From contig CAVUHX010000039.1 of assembly GCA_963741405.1 (NCBI GenBank), positions 248,001 to 312,000 on the forward strand: DNA of 64,000 nt. The letters are read 5' to 3'. The notes below the pieces were generated by a model. The model worked only from the letters and a program-made list of their open reading frames with translations. It was not told where the DNA came from and did not search any database. Positions 24,721 through 32,864 of the stretch are shown here, piece by piece (within the stretch, counting starts at the first letter, position 1; each line of letters starts with the position of its first letter). Origin of the DNA: Roseiarcus sp963741405 (GTDB lineage Bacteria > Pseudomonadota > Alphaproteobacteria > Rhizobiales > Beijerinckiaceae). Both the position numbers and the translations under genes were made by a program.

Positions 24721-24790
24721 GAAGGGCGGCGGCGGCCGTGGATCGCCGCGTCGCTTTGCTCCTCGCGATGACGGCGCTGTTCCGGGACGC
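24721..24790 (-). repeat. Common alphaproteobacterial intergenic repeat (GCGAGGAGC...AAGCGAC type)
   Basis: On the minus strand it reads CGTCATCGCGAGGAGCAAAG followed by CGACGCGGCGATCCA, the signature of the very widespread repeat whose chance translation is -EERSDEAIQ-. A better copy lies at 30419-30545. No coding role. Confidence 0.6.
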
Positions 24791-24795
24791 GAGGC

Positions 24796-24940
24796 GCCGG
24801 TCGCTGCCATGTCCTTACGAAACAAAAACGGCGCGATGTCGGACACGCCGGGCGCCCTTCCGGGTCGACAGGCGGACGGCCGGAATCGACCCTTTGCTGC
24901 CATCCCCCGTCGGGCCGGGTACGGAAGGAGAGCGCCCGCG
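24796..24940. repeat. Dispersed repeat, copy B
   Basis: Second copy of the repeat at 23482-23635, in the same orientation and aligned over about 140 bases with many substitutions. It sits directly after the other repeat type at 24721-24790, so this 24.7-24.95 kb stretch is built of repeats. Confidence 0.6.
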
Positions 24941-25140
24941 GTTTCCTCCTTTGGAGGCTTTCGACGTCGGCCCAAAGCCCCGGTTTGCATCAGCGTCCTC
25001 GCCAAGGCCGGCATCCGAGAGCCTACACAAGACCAGAAATCCGTGCGACCGCCAACTCAGGCAAAGGCCTGAGTCCGGTTCGCTGATCCGAACATCGCTA
25101 CACGATCGGCAGTAACCATTACGGCGCCTCAACACGGAAG

Positions 25141-25443
25141 TCATGGTCGCGGGAATGTGGTTCGACAGCCGCGAATAAGAATCGCATCCCCAATTTGTAG
25201 CCTGTGCGCCGATGGTAAACAATTAAACAAATTAATGCTAGCCATAACAAAGACGATTACGAGGTATAGGAGGGCAACAAGAACAAGAAAGATTATGCCT
25301 CGCTCGAATGGATAACCTTTTAGAAACTCGCTAGCACAATGGTTGGTTGCGCTCAACTTGAGAAACAGCCATTTGCGGAGACCGTTTACGCGGATTGCAC
25401 ACATGCCGCTCGCGCCGAGTTGGCGACCCAAACGCTTGGTCAA
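25141..25443 (-). CDS. Possible small single-helix membrane protein in an AT-rich patch
   Basis: A 100-codon frame starting with TTG at 25443 that overlaps the stop of the SGNH esterase (TTGA), with one strong membrane helix, GIIFLVLVALLYLVIVFVMA. The DNA from about 25180 to 25345 is far more AT-rich than the surroundings, which suggests imported or non-coding sequence. I do not recognise any family. The coupled start is the only support besides the helix; it may not be a gene. Confidence 0.3.
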   Translation of the reverse strand: MTKRLGRQLGASGMCAIRVNGLRKWLFLKLSATNHCASEFLKGYPFERGIIFLVLVALLYLVIVFVMASINLFNCLPSAHRLQIGDAILIRGCRTTFPRP

Positions 25444-26378
25444 AGACGCTGGGCCAGAATCGCTGCCCAGGCCCTCGCTGTTTTCACTTCGCCCGAATCC
25501 GCAAAGTGACAGTCGTCATAACGATCCTGAGCTTCCAACAGATTGTCCGTATCCACCCCTGTCATAATCCCCGGCTGGGTCGAGGCGAGTTCCTGTTGGG
25601 CGGTCCGGATTGGGTTCGATTCGGTCCAGGCCGGTCCGCATCGGCTCGCCTTCGAGATGAAAACCGGCGCGTCGACGGCATTGGCGCGCAGGCTCTCCAC
25701 GAACGATAGGAAGTGTTTTTTGTAACGGGCCGAATCGGTCTTGAGGGCGAAGTCAGACTCGCCCTGGTGCCAAAGCACGTGAGTGACCCGGTAGCGGGTT
25801 GTCAGGTCTTGCACGAGCGGAATCATGGTGGTGTTGAGCGCGCCACCCTTGGCCCATTGCTCGACACTTGACGCGCCTACCGCGACGGGGGCGAGGATGA
25901 CATGGTCGAAGGCTCCCGCGTCAATGAGTTGGTCCGCCAGCAAAGTCCAGGATTCGCCCGCAAATCCTGTCGAGCCCAGAAGAGGAGACGCGGCGACATA
26001 GCATCGACCGCCCACAAAGTTGAGAACGCGGTCGGGATAGCGCGTGCTGTGACGCTGCGCGCCGCTGTTTGCGGCATTGGATTGTCCGGCTATGACTATG
26101 ACAGCAGTTCTTCGGGTCTGTTCCGGGCATTGGATTTCGATCTTGCCCGTGTAGTTCAACAGACGTCCTGCAGGGTCGACCGCAAAAGGCCGCGACTCGG
26201 GCGCGCTCGCGAAAGGCTTCGGCAATCCTTGAATCAGTTGAAGCGAATAGCGCACCGGCCAAGCGCGGACGACGCCAGCCCACGCGCCCACTATGAAAAC
26301 GCCCACCGCAAGAAGCGCGAGCGCGCCAAACGTGGCGGTTCCGCGCCTGATGTCGCTTGCAGAGACCGATGTCGTCAC
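25440..26378 (-). CDS. SGNH / sialate O-acetylesterase-like hydrolase, membrane-anchored
   Basis: A 312-residue protein with an N-terminal membrane helix (FGALALLAVGVFIVGAWAGVV) and then a SASA-type SGNH domain: IVIAGQSNAAN with the nucleophile serine, a glycine block, HVLWHQGESDFAL with the conserved asparagine/histidine block, and DRYDDCHFADSGEV near the end carrying the catalytic Asp-x-x-His. It probably removes acetyl groups from a carbohydrate outside the membrane. The start is GTG at 26378 with only a weak ribosome site. Its stop overlaps the possible small gene downstream. Confidence 0.78.
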   Translation of the reverse strand: MTTSVSASDIRRGTATFGALALLAVGVFIVGAWAGVVRAWPVRYSLQLIQGLPKPFASAPESRPFAVDPAGRLLNYTGKIEIQCPEQTRRTAVIVIAGQSNAANSGAQRHSTRYPDRVLNFVGGRCYVAASPLLGSTGFAGESWTLLADQLIDAGAFDHVILAPVAVGASSVEQWAKGGALNTTMIPLVQDLTTRYRVTHVLWHQGESDFALKTDSARYKKHFLSFVESLRANAVDAPVFISKASRCGPAWTESNPIRTAQQELASTQPGIMTGVDTDNLLEAQDRYDDCHFADSGEVKTARAWAAILAQRL

Positions 26379-26421
26379 AGCGCATTCTCTCAGTGCGAGG
26401 AAAAAGGACGGTATTCGGAGA

Positions 26422-27012
26422 TCAGAACGGCGGGGGTCCCCACGGAACCGCCTGCAATTCCGGCTTGTTTGGGCCGCAGTTCAGGGCCATGTCCCCGGCG
26501 CGCGGCGGTAGCCCAAGGCCGCCAGGCGGCGGCGGGGGGAAGAATCCCGGGATTGGCGGCGACGGGACGATATTTCGCGAAAGGATGTCGCGTTGAGCAG
26601 GCGTCAGCACGGGGGCGATGGCCTCGTAGGCTTTCGCCAGAGCACCAAACATCGCTTGCATGGCGGCGGCATGCCCCGCCATCCATTCCAGCCGTTCGCT
26701 AGCGTCGGCCGGCTCAGGGCGGAGAGCCTCCTCAGCGCAGACGCGGTCGAGCCCGTCAGCTGAGGCACGGACTGCATTCGCAAAGGTGCGCCACGGTTCC
26801 TGCTGGCCGGGCTCCGGGGAGATAAGGGCCTCGAGATAGGCGAGTCTCGCCGCGAGCAGAGCACGCCCTTCCGCGCACGGCGGCCGCAGGCCGGCCTTCC
26901 AGGCGGTCGCATCGGCCCTCGCCTCGATGGCCCCAAGAGCGGAAAGCCCTCCGACGGAAAGAGCGATCACAACAACCGTGGTTCGCACCGCCGCAGCGGA
27001 TCTTAATGACAT
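26422..27012 (-). CDS. LTXXQ-motif (Spy/CpxP-like) periplasmic protein
   Basis: A 196-residue exported protein: signal sequence (VRTTVVVIALSVGGLSALGAIEARA), a helical body, and LTPAQRDIL, the LTxxQ motif of the Spy/CpxP family of periplasmic chaperones. Its end is proline-rich (PPPPPGGLGLPP) and it contains several cysteines (PPCAEG, RVCAEE, NCGPN). The start at 27012 has GGAGG six bases before. It is divergent from a two-component system, as CpxP is from CpxRA in enterobacteria, so it may be that system's target and feedback partner. Confidence 0.8.
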   Translation of the reverse strand: MSLRSAAAVRTTVVVIALSVGGLSALGAIEARADATAWKAGLRPPCAEGRALLAARLAYLEALISPEPGQQEPWRTFANAVRASADGLDRVCAEEALRPEPADASERLEWMAGHAAAMQAMFGALAKAYEAIAPVLTPAQRDILSRNIVPSPPIPGFFPPPPPGGLGLPPRAGDMALNCGPNKPELQAVPWGPPPF

Positions 27013-27209
27013 CACCAACCTCCGGTTCAGGCATTGCTGTCTGACGCCGGACTAGCCGCGCGGTGTTTCAGCCAAATATCGAGATTGTTGCAGAAGATGA
27101 CAAAACGCGCCTCTCGCCAGCCATTGAAACGTTCAGTTACAAATTCTTCCTGACCTGTTCGTCGACCTTCGATAGACTGCCGCCCCGATTGTGTTCACTC
27201 TGGAGCGCA

Positions 27210-27947
27210 TTGTTGAGTGCCGGCGCCGCCTGTCACGTCCTGGTTGTCGATGACGATCGTGAGCTGCGTGTCCTTGTGATGAAATACTTGGCCGAACATG
27301 GCTTCCGGGTCAGCCAGGCGGCCAATGGGCGCGAGATGATGAACGCAATCGAAGCAGGCCGGTTCGACCTCGTCGTGCTCGATCTCATGATGCCGGGTGA
27401 GAGCGGACTTGTCCTTTGCCAAAAGCTGCGCGAGCGAAACGGACCCCCGATCATCATGCTCACGGCCATGGGTTCCGAAGTGGACCGTGTCATTGGCCTC
27501 GAGATTGGCGCAGACGACTATGTGGTTAAGCCGTTCAGTCCGCGTGAGCTTGTCGCCAGGATCAACGCCGTCCTGCGTCGCGCGGCCAAGGTCGCGCTGG
27601 ACCCTGACGACCTGCCGCTTGCCTACGAGTTTGACGGATGGCGCCTTGAGCCGTCCCAGCGAATCTTGCGCTCTCCGGTCGGCGCTGTCGTCGACATCAC
27701 GGGCGGCGAGTTCGACTTGCTGCTGGCCTTCGTGAAGCGCCCCCAGCGCGTGCTCAGCCGAGACCAATTGCTGGATCTCGCACGAGGCCGGTCGAGCGCC
27801 GCGCTCGACCGCAGCATCGACGTGCAGATCAGCCGACTGCGGCGGAAGCTCGAGGCCGATCCCCGGGAACCCGCGATGATCAAGACCATCAGAAGCGGCG
27901 GATATGTCTTTACGAGCGAAGTCCTGGCTGTAAGGAGGCCAGCGTGA
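27210..27947 (+). CDS. OmpR-family response regulator
   Basis: A 245-residue regulator. The receiver domain has the acidic pocket VVDDD, the phospho-accepting aspartate in LVVLDLMMPG (Asp58 from this start) and the lysine in DDYVVKPFSP. The winged-helix effector domain follows (GGEFDLLLAFVKRPQRVLSRDQLLDLARG, RSIDVQISRLRRKLEADP, IRSGGYVF). The frame is open back to 27063 but that part is not family-like; TTG at 27210 or 27213 with GGAG just upstream is the best start. The GTG of the kinase gene overlaps its stop. Confidence 0.9.
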   Translation: MLSAGAACHVLVVDDDRELRVLVMKYLAEHGFRVSQAANGREMMNAIEAGRFDLVVLDLMMPGESGLVLCQKLRERNGPPIIMLTAMGSEVDRVIGLEIGADDYVVKPFSPRELVARINAVLRRAAKVALDPDDLPLAYEFDGWRLEPSQRILRSPVGAVVDITGGEFDLLLAFVKRPQRVLSRDQLLDLARGRSSAALDRSIDVQISRLRRKLEADPREPAMIKTIRSGGYVFTSEVLAVRRPA

Positions 27948-29365
27948 TCAGCGGAGCGTTTGCGCGGCTCGGCTTGGCCGCCCGAATTGGGATCGCGATC
28001 GTCGCGTCGGTCGCCGCAGTTCAGATTCTTGTGACGCTCGTGTTTGTGCTGCGCCCGTCGGGTTTCCCTCCGTTCTACAGCGCCCGCTGGCTGAGCGGCG
28101 CGGTCGCGGAAATCGTCACGAATGCGAGGTCGGGCGAAACGGAGCCGACGAGCGGTCTGGGAAATCTCCAGAATGCTGAAGGCCTCGACGTTCGCATCGA
28201 CCATGCGCCGCCCCGTCTCGGTCCAGGGGACCCGCCCTGGCCGCTAAACAGAGTGCTAGCCACCGTCCGGAACGAACTTGGCGGCGTAGATACCGTCTCC
28301 ATCCAGCCTGCCGGAATGGGACCATTGGGCGAGTCTCCACCGGTCGTGCCGGCAAACGCCTTCGCGACTCTCCCGAGCGGCCCTCTGCGCGCTGGAGAGG
28401 ACCTTTTGATACCCCCAAACTTCCTCGTCGTCGTGGATCTCCACAACCAGCGCTGGCTGACCATCCGGCCGAGCGATTCGGTTGGGCGCAGATGGCTGAT
28501 CCGGTCCCTGGCTTTCATATTCGCGGGGACGTTTGTTGTCGCGGCCATAGCGGTTCTTACAGCACGCAGCCTTATCGCCCCCCTCACCGCACTGGCGACG
28601 GCGGCGGACACACTGGGGCGGTCGCGCGAAATTACCGAGACTCCCCGTCCCGCGATCCGGGAGCTTGCGGCAATTCACAAAGCGTTTGAAGCCATGCAAA
28701 GGCGCCTCAAGCTTTTCGTGGACGAGCGCACTCGTATGCTCGCTGCGATCTCGCATGATCTTCGCACGCCGTTGGCGCGGCTCAGGCTCCAAGCCGAGTT
28801 CATCCCCGACGGCGATTTACGCGAGGGCATGCTCGCCAACATCGACGCGATGCGAGACATGTTGGCGGAGACGCTAAGCTTCGCCGAGGGGGACGCAAGC
28901 TCAGATACGTCGGCCGTTTTTGACCTCGCGTCAATTCTCATTAGTCTGTGCGACGAAGCGTCGGACGCAGGCGCGCAGGCTGAATACAAGGGGCCGAACC
29001 ACGCGACGGCGCGCGGCAGGCGGATGGCGATCCGGCGCATGTTCTCGAATCTGATCGACAACGCAGTGCGCTACGGCGGCGTGGCGCGCGTGTCGCTCGG
29101 CGAACGTGGGAGCGATTGGATCGTCACCATAGCCGACACGGGACCAGGAATACCTCCTGAGTTGTTCGAAAAGGCTTTCGAACCGTTCCAGAGGCTAGAA
29201 TCTTCTCGCAATCGGGAAACCGGCGGCACAGGGCTCGGTTTGTCGATCGCTCGTGACATCGCGCTCGCGCACGGCGGTCAGATTTCGCTCGCTAACGCTC
29301 CTGCGGGCAAAAGAGGACTTGCCGTCAGCGTTCTCCTTCCAAAGGCCCTCGGTGTTGCGAGTTAG
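27944..29365 (+). CDS. Sensor histidine kinase with HAMP domain
   Basis: A 473-residue membrane kinase: helix 1 (IGIAIVASVAAVQILVTLVFVL), a periplasmic sensor of about 150 residues, helix 2 (LAFIFAGTFVVAAIAVLTARSL), HAMP, then AAISHDLRTPLARLRLQAEF with the phosphorylated histidine, and the ATPase domain with N box FSNLIDNAVRYGG, DTGPGIP and GGTGLGLSIARDI. The architecture matches EnvZ/CpxA-type envelope sensors. GTGA overlap with the regulator gene gives a coupled pair. Confidence 0.9.
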   Translation: MISGAFARLGLAARIGIAIVASVAAVQILVTLVFVLRPSGFPPFYSARWLSGAVAEIVTNARSGETEPTSGLGNLQNAEGLDVRIDHAPPRLGPGDPPWPLNRVLATVRNELGGVDTVSIQPAGMGPLGESPPVVPANAFATLPSGPLRAGEDLLIPPNFLVVVDLHNQRWLTIRPSDSVGRRWLIRSLAFIFAGTFVVAAIAVLTARSLIAPLTALATAADTLGRSREITETPRPAIRELAAIHKAFEAMQRRLKLFVDERTRMLAAISHDLRTPLARLRLQAEFIPDGDLREGMLANIDAMRDMLAETLSFAEGDASSDTSAVFDLASILISLCDEASDAGAQAEYKGPNHATARGRRMAIRRMFSNLIDNAVRYGGVARVSLGERGSDWIVTIADTGPGIPPELFEKAFEPFQRLESSRNRETGGTGLGLSIARDIALAHGGQISLANAPAGKRGLAVSVLLPKALGVAS

Positions 29366-29673
29366 CGCGAAAGATGTTGCGCAACGGTTGCGCCGCGTAA
29401 CGGGCTTATGCATGAGGTTTCCCCTCCCGAGCGCATTACGCTTGGCCGAGCGCGCATTAGCTGAGAGGTTCCGCTCTGGCGGAGACCCCGACTATCGATG
29501 TCGCTGAGCAAGGCCCGCTTCCCTGCCCACTTGCGCCGTTCAAAATCGCGATCCGCTACGTCCGCTAAACGTCGGTTGCGGGCGTTCCATAGGCGACGAC
29601 GGTACTGTCGGTATTCGCCCTTACGAGGCAATCTCGGGTAGAGCGCCCAGTGTTGGATTTTGATCCCTGCCGC
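29366..29673. other. Intergenic region
   Basis: About 300 bases between the convergent kinase and toxin genes. No gene, no T-tailed hairpin and no recognised repeat seen. Confidence 0.4.
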
Positions 29674-30063
29674 CTACGGCGCCCGCACCGACAGCGCCCC
29701 GACTTTCGCCGCCGTGCGCCGAAGCCCGCGATCGAAGCTCGCGAAAGCCTCGCATCCGATCGAGCGCGCGAGATGCAGGGCATCGGCGAAATCCATGCCC
29801 TGCTCGGCCCAGTCGAGCGCCGAACGCGCCGCTTTCTCGTCCTCGGCGAAGACCCTCGGCAGGGAGAGGAACGCACGCAAGGTCCCGAACATCTCCCGCT
29901 CCGTGATCTTGTAGTTGCTTCTGAGCACCCACTCGGTCTCGAGCAGAACGCTCGTCGGAACGAAGACGTCGTGGGACGCGATCAGCGCGCGGGCGCGCCG
30001 GGCCTGCTCCTGGTCGTCGTTGACGACGAAGCGGACGAGGACGTTCGCATCAATCGAAATCAC
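29674..30063 (-). CDS. PIN-domain toxin (VapC type)
   Basis: A 129-residue PIN-domain ribonuclease: ISIDANVLVRF with the first metal-binding aspartate, LLETEWVLR with the glutamate, and GMDFADALHLARSIGCEAFASFD with the later aspartates. VapC toxins cut tRNA or rRNA unless bound by their antitoxin. The GTG start at 30063 lies inside the end of the antitoxin gene (overlap of 14 bases), typical of a toxin-antitoxin operon. The toxin frame looks intact while the antitoxin is frameshifted. Confidence 0.87.
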   Translation of the reverse strand: MISIDANVLVRFVVNDDQEQARRARALIASHDVFVPTSVLLETEWVLRSNYKITEREMFGTLRAFLSLPRVFAEDEKAARSALDWAEQGMDFADALHLARSIGCEAFASFDRGLRRTAAKVGALSVRAP

Positions 30064-30341
30064 GGGACTTGCGCAGCCACCGACGCCGCGCCTCCTCGAG
30101 CACGCCTTCGTGCATCTCCTCGACCGACGCGACCCGATCGACGGGGCCGAGCCGCCCGAAGACATCCTCGATCCTCGTCGCCTCCGTCTTTGGCGCGGTC
30201 CGCAACAGGACGCCTTCAGGCCGCTCCCCCGACGATGAACTCGACCCCCGCGCCCCAGCCCCGCCTGTTGCGCAAAACCTTGGGCAGGACGACCTGCCCC
30301 TTGGTCGAGATTTTCGTTGTCAGCTTCGCGGATTTCGCCAT
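30050..30341 (-). pseudogene. AbrB/MazE-type antitoxin, frameshifted
   Basis: From ATG 30341: AKSAKLTTKISTKGQVVLPK then LRNRRGWGAGVEFIV, a swapped-hairpin AbrB DNA-binding domain. The frame then meets a stop within a few codons. One base out of frame it continues cleanly as ERPEGVLLRTAPKTEATRI, IEDVFGRLGPVDRVASVEEM and so on to a TGA at 30050-30052, giving about 96 residues. The break coincides with a run of five C at 30226-30230 (five G on the coding strand); removing one base restores the gene. This could be a real mutation, a homopolymer sequencing error or, less likely, recoding. Confidence 0.85.
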
Positions 30342-30418
30342 CGGCGGTCCTCGGTAAGATGAGAAGGCTCCGGGTCGCGCTCGCGCAAGACGATGCAAAG
30401 CGGAACCGGGGCCGGACC

Positions 30419-30545
30419 AACTTTGTCATCGCGCGCGACCCACGGGCCCACGCCCGGGGGAAGCGATCCAGGGGATCGAGCGCGGCGGCCCTGGAACGCC
30501 ATGTCGCTTCGCTCCTCGCGATAACGGCTTTGTTGCGCGGGGCGC
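30419..30545 (-). repeat. Common alphaproteobacterial intergenic repeat
   Basis: On the minus strand it reads GCGAGGAGCGAAGCGACATG, then a variant of the GGCCGC...GATCCCCTGGATCGCTTC middle and an ending GCGCGCGATGACAAAG. This is the widespread repeat whose translation gives -EERSD-A-QG- and -SRAMTK-. It separates the toxin-antitoxin module from the next gene and has no coding role. Confidence 0.65.
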
Positions 30546-30661
30546 AGGCCGCCGCTGGCCGGCTGGCAGGCGGCTGAGCGGAAAACACGAAAATACCTTG
30601 ACCGATGTTCTTGTTTTGTACTATATTTGGGCTTCGTGATCCAGAGCCAGGAGTCCACCGA

Positions 30662-31798
30662 GTGTCCGTAACCGCGATTGTTCCGCCCGCCGCAAGACCC
30701 CGCAAACGATCGATCGAGGCGCGCCGCGCGGCGCGCGCCGGCAAGGCCGAACGGGAGAGGCTCGTCATCAACTCCTTGAACCGCGGCGTTTCAGTCGCGG
30801 AGATTGCGGAGCGGCTCGGCGTGACGGAAAAGCGCACGCGCGGGATCGTGCGCGAGATTCTCGCCCGCCGCAGGCCCGAAGCGCCGGAAGACTTCGTCGC
30901 CCTGCAGCTCAGCCGTCTCAACGAGGCGCTCCTGGTGGCCTACGGCGCCATGTCGGGGCAGAACCTTCGGGCGGTCGGCCTCGTCGTCAGGATCGTGCGC
31001 GAGCTCGACCGCTACCATGGCTTTGTCGCCGCCGAAACGCGCTCCCTCCCCGACGCGCGACCCGCGACTGCCGGACCGGATCCGGGGCTGACCCGACAGG
31101 TCGACGGAAAGGCGGAAGAGCCGCTTGCGCTCTTGACGCGTGACATGAAAAAGACCAAACAAACCTATGATAAAAATCGCTTGATGCCGGGGTCCGCCGC
31201 GGATGCGGACGAGGCGGTCGGGCGGCGCCTCGCCGAAGCGCCGCAAGACCGGAGTGCGCCTGACCCGCTCGCCGAGGGCGCGCAAACGGCGCCGCCGGCG
31301 CCGGAAAAGCCTCAACCCGCGTCCGAAATCGACGGGACGCCGAACGCTCCGGACGGGGCCGTCGTGTCGCTCGCCGAGCCGGCGCAAGCCGCAGGCGCGC
31401 TGGACGCGCCGCCGATGGCCAGCCCGCAAATGGCGCCGCAAGCGCCTGAAAACGTTCAATCCGCGCCCGGAGATGACGGCACGCCGGACGCCTCGGACGG
31501 AGGCGGCTCGCTCGCCGCGCCGGAGCCCCCGAGAACGCCGGACGCGCCCCCGCACAATTGCGCCCAAACGGCGCCGCAACCGCCTGAAAACGTTCCCTGT
31601 GCGTCCGGCGAATCCATCCCGGCGCTCCTCGTTGTCTCGGCGGAAGAGTCATCCGCGCGCGAGACTGTGACCGGCGCAATCGAAATTGCGCCGCGCGCCG
31701 GCGTGGGCGCTCCGTTTCCGCACGAGCCGGCCGCGAACCCGAACGGCTTCAGGATGCTGCGCTTCCGGATGATTGCAAACGGGATTTCCGCCTGTTGA
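30662..31798 (+). CDS. Helix-turn-helix protein with long repetitive disordered tail
   Basis: A 378-residue protein. Residues about 30-70 form a sigma-factor-like or Trp-repressor-like helix-turn-helix (ERLVINSLNRGVSVAEIAERLGVTEKRTRGIV), followed by a helical segment (LNEALLVAYGAMSGQNLRAVGLVVRIVRELDRY) seen in other alphaproteobacterial relatives. Residues about 200-340 are Ala/Pro-rich and hold three imperfect repeats beginning APPAPEKPQ, APQAPENVQ and APQPPENVP. It ends with the conserved-looking FRMLRFRMIANGISAC. GTG 30662 has AGGAG eight bases ahead. Its 3' end overlaps the convergent gene by 50 bases. Confidence 0.7.
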   Translation: MSVTAIVPPAARPRKRSIEARRAARAGKAERERLVINSLNRGVSVAEIAERLGVTEKRTRGIVREILARRRPEAPEDFVALQLSRLNEALLVAYGAMSGQNLRAVGLVVRIVRELDRYHGFVAAETRSLPDARPATAGPDPGLTRQVDGKAEEPLALLTRDMKKTKQTYDKNRLMPGSAADADEAVGRRLAEAPQDRSAPDPLAEGAQTAPPAPEKPQPASEIDGTPNAPDGAVVSLAEPAQAAGALDAPPMASPQMAPQAPENVQSAPGDDGTPDASDGGGSLAAPEPPRTPDAPPHNCAQTAPQPPENVPCASGESIPALLVVSAEESSARETVTGAIEIAPRAGVGAPFPHEPAANPNGFRMLRFRMIANGISAC

Positions 31799-32864
31799 AC
31801 TCGCCGCCTGTCACTCCGCCCTTGTCCTTGCTGAACAGGAACGGCGCGACGTCGGAGACGCCGGGCGGCTTGACGACGGCGAACGGGGCGGGGCGGCAGA
31901 CGGCGAGCGCCGAGAGGCCGACGCGGGCGGTGAGCAGGCCGTTCAGCACGCCCTCGCCCATGCGGGCGGAGATGCGTGAGGCGATGCCGTGGCCGACGAT
32001 CTGCTGGATCAGGCTGTCGCCGACCGCCATGCCGCCGGTGATGGCGATATGGGCGCCGATCGAGCGGGCGAGCTTGATCAGGCCGAGGAGCCCTGGCCGG
32101 CCGCCGTAGATCTCGGCGATGCGCCGCACCAGACGGATGATCTGCGCGACGACGAAGATGACGTCGAGGATGGCGCGCGGGCTGATCGCGGTGACGAGCG
32201 ATACGCGCTTGGCCGCATCCGCGATCTCCCCTTGCGCCTTCTCGTCGAGAGGGCGCAGCAGCGCCCGCTCGGCCACGTCGATCAGATCCCGCCCGTCGAT
32301 GATCGCCCGCGCCGCATCCTCGACCTGGGCCCGCGCATGCGCGGTCTCCGGCCGGTCGCGGTAGAGCGCGACCAGGCGGCCGACCAGCTTTCGCGCGGCG
32401 TCCCGGTCGTCGGCGGCGCGCGCCGCCGCGAAGGCGACATGCATCTCGGCGATCTTTGTCTGGCGCCCGACCGCGAGGAACTCCCGGACAATCAGCCCGA
32501 CGAGGCCGACCAGGAACAGAACGCCGAAGGCGAGGCCGATCAGCCCGAGCAACTCGGCCCTGGCGAACAGGCCCTCGATCAGGCTGGTCGTCCAGAGCCC
32601 GAAGGCGAGCGAGGCGAGGCCGGCGAAGCCCGCCCAGAGCAGCCCGGCGAGGCTGAAGCGGGAGCGCGACAGCAGCCCCGACTTCTGCGCGGCTTCGACC
32701 TGGCGCTCCGCCTCGTCGATCGGAGGCTCTGTCGTCGCGGCGGGGATGGGCTCGTGCTGCGACTGGATGATCGCCGAGGGCGCGAGCGGGGCGGGCGCAT
32801 CGTCGACAGCGACGCGCGCGTCGTCGAGGCGGAAGGCGCGGGGGCGGGGCGGCCGCTGGCTCAT
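31749..32864 (-). CDS. YcjF/TIGR01620-family membrane protein
   Basis: A 371-residue inner-membrane protein of the DUF697/YcjF group. A disordered N terminus is followed by two helices (LLWAGFAGLASLAFGLWTTSL and LLGLIGLAFGVLFLVGLVGLIV), a soluble helical domain and the conserved ISPRAILDVIFVVAQIIRLVRRIAEIYGGRPG, GGMAVGDSLIQQIVGHGIASRISARMGEGVLNGLLTARVG. Its ATG overlaps the YcjX stop by four bases. The last 40 residues (GVSDVAPFLFSKDK onward) coincide with copy C of a dispersed repeat, so the tail may have been supplied by that element. Likely acts with YcjX in envelope stress. Confidence 0.83.
   Translation of the reverse strand: MSQRPPRPRAFRLDDARVAVDDAPAPLAPSAIIQSQHEPIPAATTEPPIDEAERQVEAAQKSGLLSRSRFSLAGLLWAGFAGLASLAFGLWTTSLIEGLFARAELLGLIGLAFGVLFLVGLVGLIVREFLAVGRQTKIAEMHVAFAAARAADDRDAARKLVGRLVALYRDRPETAHARAQVEDAARAIIDGRDLIDVAERALLRPLDEKAQGEIADAAKRVSLVTAISPRAILDVIFVVAQIIRLVRRIAEIYGGRPGLLGLIKLARSIGAHIAITGGMAVGDSLIQQIVGHGIASRISARMGEGVLNGLLTARVGLSALAVCRPAPFAVVKPPGVSDVAPFLFSKDKGGVTGGEFNRRKSRLQSSGSAAS
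31802..31880. repeat. Dispersed repeat, copy C (within the ycjF-like 3' end)
   Basis: Matches the first part of the repeats at 23482 and 24796 (TGTCCTTGCTGAACAGGAAC, GCGCGACGTCGGAGACGCCG) in the same orientation. Here it encodes the C-terminal tail of the ycjF-like protein on the minus strand. Confidence 0.55.

Noticed and set aside
27063..27209. Long N-terminal extension of the response regulator
   Set aside because: No similarity to receiver domains and no ribosome site at 27063; the region is more likely promoter and leader DNA.
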